From Kiritimatiellia bacterium (GTDB lineage: Bacteria > Verrucomicrobiota > Kiritimatiellia > JAAZAB01), in NCBI GenBank assembly GCA_028715905.1, contig JAQUQV010000007.1, positions 1 to 59,521 on the forward strand: DNA of 59,521 nt. Reading direction: 5' to 3'. Numbering within the stretch: the stretch's first letter is position 1; each line of letters starts with the position of its first letter. Positions 17,254-24,433 of the stretch are shown piece by piece. The position numbers and the translations under genes were made by a program. The notes beneath the pieces were generated by a model. The model did no database searches. It was not told the origin of the DNA and worked only from the letters and a program-made list of their open reading frames with translations.

Positions 17254-17365
17254 GGCGTTTTTTTTTACTCCTCGTTCCTCATGTATTCATGGTTTTTACA
17301 GTTGCCGATTGAAAAAAAATGTATATCATAATCAATTGCGCGCGTAAACCAAAAATTGTCACAAC

Positions 17366-18670
17366 TTGAAAAACAAAAGATTCCAACTGCTTTCGCGTCT
17401 GCTGGCCGGGCTGGCTCATCGCGCGGCGTTTGTCTGGCTTATCCTGCGCGAATCAATCAAGGCTTTTGTTTCCGACATAAATTTTGAATTTGCGGCCACT
17501 TTGACTTATTATGGTTTTCTCTCGCTCATGCCTTTCCTGCTGCTGGTTTTCTATCTGATGGGGCTCTTCCTGCGGTCGTCGGACGCGGTTCTTGCCACGG
17601 TAACCGAAATGGTGCATTCGTTTTTTCCCGCTTTTACCTACGATATTCTCAACGAGTTGATGGCCCTCTCGCACCGCCGGACGTGGGGAATCGTCGGCGT
17701 CGTGCTTTTGCTCTGGGCCGTTGTGCCCTTTGCCGGGACAATCCGGTTCGCTTTCGGCCGCATATTCAAGACCGCGCGGAAATACAATTTCATGGTCAAC
17801 AAGCTGTTTGACATGGCGGCGGTAATGGCCCTCCTTGCCCTCTTCATGATGCTGGTGGCCGGAAAAATTTTCTACGCGTTGAAGGCCGGCGTTGTCTCGG
17901 CAAAAATGGGCGCCGTTTTTCCGATCTTCAATTTTATCGTGGCGCCCGCTCTGCTTCTGGCGGGGCTGGCGTTTTTTTACCTTGTCTTCTGTCCGGTCCG
18001 TCCGCGTCTGGCGGAGATTATGACCGGGGCCATCCTGGTGGCCGCGCTGCTGGGGATTATCCGCCCGCTCTTCGGCGTTTTTCTGCGCATCAACCCCGGT
18101 TACGGCTACGCCTTCGGCTCTTTGAAGACCATTTTCCTGATTTTGATCTGGATTTATTGCACGTTTGTGGTTATCCTGCTCGGCGCGGTCGTGATCGCCG
18201 TCATCCGCCGCCGGGAGGCTTTGTTGTTAAAGGGGCTGTTTCACGGCGCGCATCACGGCAAAAACAGGTTGTCCTGTCTCCTGTTGAACAAGTTGATCAG
18301 GGAGTATGATCCGGGCGATGTGGTTTTTTCCGAGGACGAGCCGGGCGGTGAAATGTATTTTGTTTTTGACGGCGGGGTGGATTTATCCAAGGCCGGCCGC
18401 ATTCTGAAACGCGTCGGGCCCGGCGAATATTTCGGCGAAATGTCCATGTTGATCAACACCCCGCGCACCGCCACCGCCACGGTGGTTTCCGAGGATACCC
18501 AGCTGATCGGCGTCAACGCCGGCAACTTTGACGCGATTATGCGGGAAAATCCGGATATTGTCCTGGCGCTCCTTAAAGAAATGGCCGAACGGTTGAAAGC
18601 GATGAATTTCGCCCTGATGGCCGGACCGGCTCCGGCCGGATTAACAAAACGGGCGTGTCAAATAAAATGA
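17366..18670 (+). CDS. YihY/BrkB membrane protein fused to a cyclic nucleotide-binding domain
   Basis: 434 residues. The N-terminal 290 match the YihY/virulence factor BrkB family: six hydrophobic helices including LTYYGFLSLMPFLLLVFYLM and WGIVGVVLLLWAVVPF, and an ending of YGYAFGSLKTIFLILIWIY. The last 130 residues are a cNMP-binding domain: GDVVFSEDEPGGEMYFVFDGGVD... then the phosphate-binding cassette FGEMSMLINTPRTATATV, close to the CRP/PKA consensus with Glu and Arg in place. The start appears to be TTG at 17366, without a clear ribosome site. The fusion suggests a membrane protein gated or regulated by a cyclic nucleotide; this is an inference from domain order. Confidence 0.8.
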   Translation: MKNKRFQLLSRLLAGLAHRAAFVWLILRESIKAFVSDINFEFAATLTYYGFLSLMPFLLLVFYLMGLFLRSSDAVLATVTEMVHSFFPAFTYDILNELMALSHRRTWGIVGVVLLLWAVVPFAGTIRFAFGRIFKTARKYNFMVNKLFDMAAVMALLALFMMLVAGKIFYALKAGVVSAKMGAVFPIFNFIVAPALLLAGLAFFYLVFCPVRPRLAEIMTGAILVAALLGIIRPLFGVFLRINPGYGYAFGSLKTIFLILIWIYCTFVVILLGAVVIAVIRRREALLLKGLFHGAHHGKNRLSCLLLNKLIREYDPGDVVFSEDEPGGEMYFVFDGGVDLSKAGRILKRVGPGEYFGEMSMLINTPRTATATVVSEDTQLIGVNAGNFDAIMRENPDIVLALLKEMAERLKAMNFALMAGPAPAGLTKRACQIK

Positions 18671-18726
18671 CGCTTTAACTGGAGACACATGAATTTCAAT
18701 CGTGCCGCAAAAAACGCGGAATTGGG

Positions 18727-18836
18727 GTAGGATCCGAACCCCTGTTCGGCGATGTATGTTTCGCCGTCCGGAATCGCCGCATGGGGATGCGGCTCCTACG
18801 TCTATCAAATACAGTTGCCGCTTTTGCGGTCTAATT
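18727..18836 (+). repeat. 110-base dispersed repeat, copy 1
   Basis: Starts GTAGGATCCGAACCCCTGTTCGGC and ends near TTTTGCGGTCTAATT, with partly palindromic ends (GTAGGA..CC against GGCTCCTAC). A second copy with only about a dozen differences lies at 51897-52006 in the same orientation. This copy ends four bases before tRNA-Ser. Confidence 0.75.
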
Positions 18837-18840
18837 AACT

Positions 18841-18928
18841 GGAGAGGTGGCAGAGTGGCCTAATGCGGCGGTCTTGAAAACCGTTGACCCGCAAGGGTCC
18901 GGGGGTTCGAATCCCTCCCTCTCCGCCA
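18841..18928 (+). tRNA. tRNA-Ser(TGA)
   Basis: Class II tRNA of 88 bases including an encoded CCA. Acceptor GGAGAGG pairs with CCTCTCC, anticodon loop CTTGAAA (anticodon TGA), long variable arm GACCCGCAAGGGTC, T-arm with GGTTCGAATCC, discriminator G. Confidence 0.97.
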
Positions 18929-18954
18929 GTTTTCATTTTCAGAGTTTTGAGCTA

Positions 18955-19182
18955 TTATTCACACCGCAATACCCATGCAACATTGCCGAACAACGCAAAA
19001 GGCCACAGCAGGAGTAGCCGGGTTAAACCACCTTCCGTCTCGCTGTCAAAGCCTGTTCCTTTCTGATGCTGGAGTAAAATGGCCGCCACCGTCGCGGCCA
19101 CGGACGCAATGAAACCCAACGGAAACCGCCGGATGCCTCCGATCGGAAACTGCAGAAATATTGCTCGGAATTTATTTTTCAT
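18955..19182 (-). pseudogene. Truncated membrane-protein gene (N-terminal fragment, DUF4153-like)
   Basis: An AAGGAGA ribosome site precedes an ATG at 19182. The 75-residue product begins MKNKFRAIFLQFPIGGIRRFPLGFIA, written here only in part, and resembles the first 70-odd residues of DUF4153-type multi-helix membrane proteins (RRFPL followed by a first helix). It stops at 18955, 27 bases from the 3' end of the opposite-strand tRNA-Ser, with the second helix only just complete. Either a deletion at the tRNA removed the rest or it is a genuine small membrane protein; I favour truncation. Confidence 0.4.
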
Positions 19183-19454
19183 CCTTTGGTCTCCTTTCAA
19201 TTCTTTTGTATCCAGCATACACAATGTTCGTTTTCTCTATTGAATCCAATTTGTCACGGTCAATTTCTTTCTGCCAGCAGTTTTAACGCACGCGCCTTAT
19301 CCTGTTTCTAGGTATTCCGGGTCATCCCATCAATGATTTCCCTTCATTGCTCATCCCGGCTTTTTGCCCCGTTCATCAGCAGTTTCGGCATGGCCGCCTA
19401 GAGCGCTACCCTGAATTGCTCACGGCCGGGATGGCGGCAACGAGACGCCTTTTT

Positions 19455-19963
19455 TCATTCATCCCTATAAACCGTGTCCCAGAACAGATATTCAAATTCC
19501 ACGCCCCGTTTATATGCGGCCCTCATTTTTTCCCTGAGTTCTTCGGCGGCGTTTTTCATGTGATACTCGACCAAATCAACGAAAGCCCTGGTGTCGCTTT
19601 CCTCCCAGGATATTGTTCCGTATTCGTCAATCCATTCCTGGTAGGGATTGCCCTCGACTTGTTTTGATTCCTTCATGTCGTGTGCGACCTGGTAGTAAAT
19701 CCAATTGCACGGCAAGGATTGCCGTCAATCCAACTGCAAACGGCTCGCAATCTGCGGTTTTTATCAGATACGAATTATACGATTCCGTTGCCGGGTTTGG
19801 AGCAGACTCCAGCAAGTCCCGGTTCGTGATATTGTATTTTTCAAAATAGACCATATGCACGGCGGCGATTTCCCCGTCGATTCCTTTTAGCGCCGCAACA
19901 ATGAATTCCCTTCCCCGCTCGTCCGGCGATTTTGCCAGCAGTATCTCGTAGACCCTTTTGGAA
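19455..19963 (-). pseudogene. TenA/thiaminase-II family gene, 5'-truncated and frameshifted
   Basis: Two overlapping frames join into one TenA-like sequence. The first part (19963 to about 19712) includes HMVYFEKYNIT and NPATESYNSYL, then EPFAVGLTAIL. The second (about 19713 to 19455) continues PCNWIYYQVAHDM, then GNPYQEWIDEYG and FEYLFWDTVYRDE. An extra C near 19712 breaks the frame between LTAIL and PCNW. The first 50-60 residues of TenA are missing: homology begins right where the tRNA-Pro(GGG) CCA end stops. TenA proteins salvage or degrade thiamine; this copy should be dead. Confidence 0.7.
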
Positions 19964-20040
19964 TGGTCGGAGCGGAGGGATTTGAACCCTCGACCTTTTG
20001 CACCCCAAGCAAACGCGCTACCAGTCTGCGCTACGCCCCG
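19964..20040 (-). tRNA. tRNA-Pro(GGG)
   Basis: On the minus strand: acceptor CGGGGCG pairs with CGCTCCG (one G-T), D-arm GCGCAGACTGGTAGCGC, anticodon stem TTTGC/GCAAA around TTGGGGT (anticodon GGG), T-arm GAGGGTTCAAATCCCTC, discriminator A, and an encoded CCA at 19964-19966. A 150-codon frame over this gene is not a protein start. Confidence 0.95.
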
Positions 20041-20164
20041 ATAACCAGGCAGGATAGGGGGTAAGCGCAGAAAAGTCAATTTTAATTGCCCCCGCTTTTG
20101 GGTGTAGATTCAATTTCAGTGTTGATGACAGCCCTGTTTGCGGCTACTCTGGCTTTCACGCGCC

Positions 20165-21049
20165 ATGACCGGTATAACACAATCAAACAAACTGCTCGTC
20201 GCCGACCAATGGGTTGACTACGCACTGCTGGACTGCGGCGAAGGGCAGAAGCTTGAGCGCTGGGGGAAATATGTCTTCATCCGGCCCGATCCGCAGGTCA
20301 TCTGGCCGAAAGTTTCTCCCGGCTTGTGGAAGAATCCCGACGCGGTTTACCGCCGAAGTCCCAGCGGCGGCGGCGCCTGGAATTTTATCCATCCGCTCCC
20401 CCCCTGTTGGACGATAAATTACCGCGCCTTGAAATTCAAAGTGAAGCCCACGGGCTTCAAACATCTCGGGCTCTTTCCGGAACAGCAGGCCAACTGGGAC
20501 TGGATCATAACCGCGGTACAAACCGCGCGCCGGCCTGTTTCGGTCCTGAATCTTTTCGGATACACCGGCGGCGCGACAATGGCGGCGGCCTCGGCCGGGG
20601 CGATGGTCTGCCACGTTGACGCCGCGCGGGGCATGGTGGACTGGTGCCGCGAAAACGCCGGTTTGTGCGGCCTGGCCGATGCGCCGATAAAATACATTGT
20701 GGACGATTGCCTTGCTTTTATCCGGCGCGAAATCCGGCGCGGGAAATCTTACGATGCGATCGTCATGGACCCGCCCTCGTTCGGACGCGGTAAACGCGGC
20801 GAGGTCTGGAAACTGGAGGATAATTTGTGGGAACTGCTGGATGAATGCCGGAAATTATTGTCTTCCAATCCGCTTTTCATGCTCATTAACGCCTATACCG
20901 CTAACCTTTCGCCGCTGGTGCCGGCCAATATGGCGCGGGCCGTTTTGCGCGGCCGCGGCGGCCTGCTGGAGAGCGGCGAAATCGGCTTGCCGTCCAAAAG
21001 CGACGACAAAATCCTGCCCTGCGGCATTTACTGCCGCTGGCAGGCGTGA
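20165..21049 (+). CDS. SAM-dependent methyltransferase, RlmI-like class
   Basis: A 294-residue class I methyltransferase related to the C-terminal catalytic part of rRNA m5C methyltransferases of the RlmI group. Motif I is VLNLFGYTGGATMAAASAGA, an acidic VD follows at the next strand, and motif IV is DPPSFGRG. An N-terminal beta region of about 100 residues (LLDCGEGQKLERWG...) replaces the PUA domain. The frame extends to a TTG at 20138, but the ATG at 20165 is the natural start. An rRNA target is likely from family membership, not proven. Stands alone, next to the convergent addA-like gene. Confidence 0.8.
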   Translation: MTGITQSNKLLVADQWVDYALLDCGEGQKLERWGKYVFIRPDPQVIWPKVSPGLWKNPDAVYRRSPSGGGAWNFIHPLPPCWTINYRALKFKVKPTGFKHLGLFPEQQANWDWIITAVQTARRPVSVLNLFGYTGGATMAAASAGAMVCHVDAARGMVDWCRENAGLCGLADAPIKYIVDDCLAFIRREIRRGKSYDAIVMDPPSFGRGKRGEVWKLEDNLWELLDECRKLLSSNPLFMLINAYTANLSPLVPANMARAVLRGRGGLLESGEIGLPSKSDDKILPCGIYCRWQA

Positions 21050-21139
21050 GAAGCGGATTGTTTTGCGCCTTTATCAGAGTCTATACCGTTCCATTAGACC
21101 CCATTTCTCAAAGCATGCTTTTTTTGCACGATATCCGGA

Positions 21140-24100
21140 TTAACCAGTCACAATTTTTCCCGAAACCGTGAAGAGCAGGCAGGCTTCAATATCGCTTTCG
21201 CGCAGATTGAGCAAGGACGCCAGTGCGCGGCGGTAAAGGGCGATTTGTGGCTTGTAACCGAGGCTGATTTCACTGATTTTTTCGGGAGCGGTCGCCCGGT
21301 TGCTTTTATAGTCAATGATTTTTGCCGAGATGGGCGCGCCGCTGTCCGCGCGCCGGATAACCACACGGTCAAAAATGCCTGAGACCCATTTGCCGGCCAG
21401 AATTACGTCAAAGCTTTTTTCGCGCCACAATTCGGCCGGCCCGGCGGGTTGGGCGAGGGCGGCCCTGATTTCGGTTCCGGCCATCGCGCGCAAAAATTGT
21501 TTTTTGACGTCGCGTATAACCTTGTCCGGGCAGGAGGGCGCGGGCTGCCAGGCGCGGATGATTTCATCCGGCCGGGCGTTATCGCTCCATTCCACCCGGC
21601 GGAAAAGCTCATGGATGGCGCTGCCGAAATGCAGGACTTCCGCGCTTTCATCCTTGAAGAGCCAGGCGGCGTTCAGCGGGATTTTTTCCTCAAGCGATGG
21701 TTCTGTTTTTTCCAGAAACGCGCGCCGCGCTTTTCCGGGAGTTGCGTTTTTCTTCCGCTCCGGCGTTTCCGGCGTGGGAAATTGGCCGGGCTTTTCTTTT
21801 TCAAACCAGCGCGGGCTGCCAATTTCATAAAGGAGTTCCGCGGGTGTCCGGCGCGGCCCGCTTCCAATGATGATATTCCGCGGCGGCGTATTTGCCGGCA
21901 ATTGTTCTTCAAGGAACGCCGCCATGTTGAAGCATTTTCTTTTCTGTGTCCGCGTGAGGAGGTAGAGCGCCTTTTTCGCGCGGGTCATTGCCACGTACAA
22001 AAGGCATAAATTGTCAAGCGCCGCCAGATTATCGGCCTCGTCCAGGCTTTGTTTCAGGACCGGGTCGCAGGCGGCGGTTTTCCGGTCGGGCATTGTCAGT
22101 ATCCAGCCCGGAGAATCGGGCCCCCGGGCGCTCCCGGTCAGGAAGTCAATCGCGCCGGCGCTGTTCATTTTCTCGCCGGCGTTCAGGTCGGGCAGGATAA
22201 CGAGGTCAAACCCGAGTCCCTTTGAGGAGTGAATGGTCATGATATGGACGCAGCCTTTTGCGTCGGAGGCTTCGCGCAGGCCGTATGATTCCACGGTTTT
22301 TATGAACAGGCCGATGTTCCGGTCGCAGCGGCTGTCAAACTGGCCGGCGATTTCCAGCATCTGTTCCAGGCGCAGCCGGCCGAAATCGTTGAGCGCGCCG
22401 ATTTTGTCCGCCCAGAAACGAATGGCCGGCTTAAAGCCCTCGTTTTGTATTTTGCCGAGGAGCATGAAAGGAAGCTCTTCCGGGGAAAGTTTGTTCTTAT
22501 TCAGCCAGCCGCCCAGCGGGCTCATCAGCAGGTGCTGGCGCGCGAAATTATCGGCGGGGTGTTCCGCGTAGCGGAAAAGGTCCAGGATGACCGTAACGAG
22601 CGGGCTGTCAAGCAGGACGGTTTCGCCTTCATAGGATATGTTCAGGCCGGGACAGCGTTGGCGCAGGAAATCGGTGATGGTTTTGCCGGTTTTATTCTTG
22701 CGCACGAGGATGGCGGCGCTCAATCCCCTTGCCGGCGGGTTAATATGTTCTAGGAGCGCCGCCAGCAGTTCAAATTGTTCTGTTTCCTCGTGGTATTCGG
22801 CGTTTTGCGGCGGAGCCGGACGGATGAGGGCGGTATAGCCGTCCGCCGGCGCCTGTTTCCCGCATTTGTGCTTTTGCCATGCGGCGCTCCAATTCGCGCG
22901 CGCCGCGGACGGGATGGCCGGTTCGGATTTTACACCCCATGTTTCCGGCAGACGGGAGAAAACTATATTTACCGTCTCCATGACCGGGGGGGCCGAGCGC
23001 TGGGTTTCGTTCAACGGCTCATTGACGATTTTTTTACCGTAGCGTTTCAGGACGCCCGCGAACAGCTCCGGATTGCCGCCGCGCCAGCGGTAAATGGTCT
23101 GTTTCACGTCGCCGACGTAGAAGAAACTGCGCGTGCCGGTGTCATCCTGCAGGATTTCGTCCGCCAGGTTTTGCAGGACCTGCCATTGCAAATTGCTGGT
23201 ATCCTGAAACTCGTCAATGAGCCAGTGGTCAAATTTTGCGTCAAGCCGGTAATCAATGAAAATGCGGTTTTCCCCGGCCGCGCTTTCGGCCGTCTCCGGC
23301 GGTTGACGGCGGCTGATGACGGCTCCGCCGGAAGCAAAGCCGCGCGGAACAAGGATCAACTGGGCGTCGGTAAAGGTCAGGCGGCCGGTCTGGAGGAGCG
23401 CTTTCTCATACTCCCTTTCATACATGGCCATCACTTTGAACATGCCCCCGGTCCTTTTGAGCAGGCGCGAGAAATGGATATAAAAAAGGTTGTGATAGAA
23501 GCGGCGGAATGCGCGGGCGATTTCATCCGGCAGGAGATATTCCCGGCGGTTGTATTCAATTTTCAGCTTAACGGCCTTTCTGTTAATTATGTTTTCAACG
23601 AGCTGGCTTTGGATTCTGCCGTTAATGAACAGGTCCGCGTTCCATTCCGAACCGGCGTCAAAGGCCGTTAGGTTTTCCGCCAGTTTCAACAGGCTGTTTT
23701 TCATAGCCGCATGCCAGCCGGTCAGGCCGTCTATAATGCGCGCGGTTTCCGCCGCGTTTTCAGGCGTTGTCCCCGCCGGCGGGTTCAGCCACCAGGGGGG
23801 ATCTTCCCAAATAAGGCCGGGATTGCCCCATGAATTCTCCTCCGGCAGGTTGATAAAGGCCGTGCGGTAATCGTTCAGGAAGCCGAAAAGGCTGTCGGCG
23901 AATGATTTTTTCTCCATGCCGAGCGTGGCCTGCCGCAATGATTCCAGAAAAATATCCGCGCCGGCTTTCCCGATTTTTTTTGTATTGCAGACGGCCGCCA
24001 TGACTTCCTCGCGGAAAAATTCCGCGTCGGCGCTGTCATTATCCATCAGGTCAAATTCTGCGCCGTTCAGGCCGAGTTCCAGCGGAAAAACCCGGATAAT

Positions 24101-24433
24101 GCCGACGATAAAACCGTCAATCGTGCCGATATTGACCGCTGGCAGGTTTTCCACAAAAGAGCGCAGGATGGCGCGGTATTGACCGGCGGTTATCCGTCCG
24201 GCTTCCATGTATTGCGCTGAAAGCTTTGCCCGTTCCGGGCTTTGCGACGCCCCGGCCAGGTAACGCACGATGGCGTCAAAGATTTCGCCGGCGGCCTTGC
24301 GCGAAAAAGTCAAAGCGCAAATACGGTCGGGCGGCACGCCGCGGGCGAGGAGGCCCATGTAGCGGTGGGCAAGCCGGAAAGTCTTGCCGGAGCCGGCCGA
24401 GGCGGATATGGCTTTATGTTGAAAAGGCGTCAT
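21140..24433 (-). CDS. addA: UvrD-type helicase/nuclease, AddA-like
   Basis: A 1097-residue superfamily 1A helicase with a C-terminal nuclease. Walker A (SASAGSGKTFRL) is at about 11-22, motif Ia at ALTFSRKAAGEI, motif II at IDEFQDTSNLQW, motif V/VI at MTIHSSKGLGFDLVILPD and LLYVAMTRAKKALYLL. The last 150 residues hold a RecB-type nuclease domain (HFGSAIHELFRRV, IFDRVVIRR, IIDYKSNRA). It would process double-strand breaks for homologous recombination with its partner. The ATG overlaps the stop of the upstream addB-like gene by four bases, so the two are translationally coupled. Confidence 0.85.
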   Translation of the reverse strand: MTPFQHKAISASAGSGKTFRLAHRYMGLLARGVPPDRICALTFSRKAAGEIFDAIVRYLAGASQSPERAKLSAQYMEAGRITAGQYRAILRSFVENLPAVNIGTIDGFIVGIIRVFPLELGLNGAEFDLMDNDSADAEFFREEVMAAVCNTKKIGKAGADIFLESLRQATLGMEKKSFADSLFGFLNDYRTAFINLPEENSWGNPGLIWEDPPWWLNPPAGTTPENAAETARIIDGLTGWHAAMKNSLLKLAENLTAFDAGSEWNADLFINGRIQSQLVENIINRKAVKLKIEYNRREYLLPDEIARAFRRFYHNLFYIHFSRLLKRTGGMFKVMAMYEREYEKALLQTGRLTFTDAQLILVPRGFASGGAVISRRQPPETAESAAGENRIFIDYRLDAKFDHWLIDEFQDTSNLQWQVLQNLADEILQDDTGTRSFFYVGDVKQTIYRWRGGNPELFAGVLKRYGKKIVNEPLNETQRSAPPVMETVNIVFSRLPETWGVKSEPAIPSAARANWSAAWQKHKCGKQAPADGYTALIRPAPPQNAEYHEETEQFELLAALLEHINPPARGLSAAILVRKNKTGKTITDFLRQRCPGLNISYEGETVLLDSPLVTVILDLFRYAEHPADNFARQHLLMSPLGGWLNKNKLSPEELPFMLLGKIQNEGFKPAIRFWADKIGALNDFGRLRLEQMLEIAGQFDSRCDRNIGLFIKTVESYGLREASDAKGCVHIMTIHSSKGLGFDLVILPDLNAGEKMNSAGAIDFLTGSARGPDSPGWILTMPDRKTAACDPVLKQSLDEADNLAALDNLCLLYVAMTRAKKALYLLTRTQKRKCFNMAAFLEEQLPANTPPRNIIIGSGPRRTPAELLYEIGSPRWFEKEKPGQFPTPETPERKKNATPGKARRAFLEKTEPSLEEKIPLNAAWLFKDESAEVLHFGSAIHELFRRVEWSDNARPDEIIRAWQPAPSCPDKVIRDVKKQFLRAMAGTEIRAALAQPAGPAELWREKSFDVILAGKWVSGIFDRVVIRRADSGAPISAKIIDYKSNRATAPEKISEISLGYKPQIALYRRALASLLNLRESDIEACLLFTVSGKIVTG

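Noticed and set aside
19967-20079. N-terminal part of a minus-strand frame reading GVAQTGSAFAWGAKGRGFKS.
   Set aside because: It is the translation of tRNA-Pro(GGG); the TenA-like similarity begins only after the tRNA ends.
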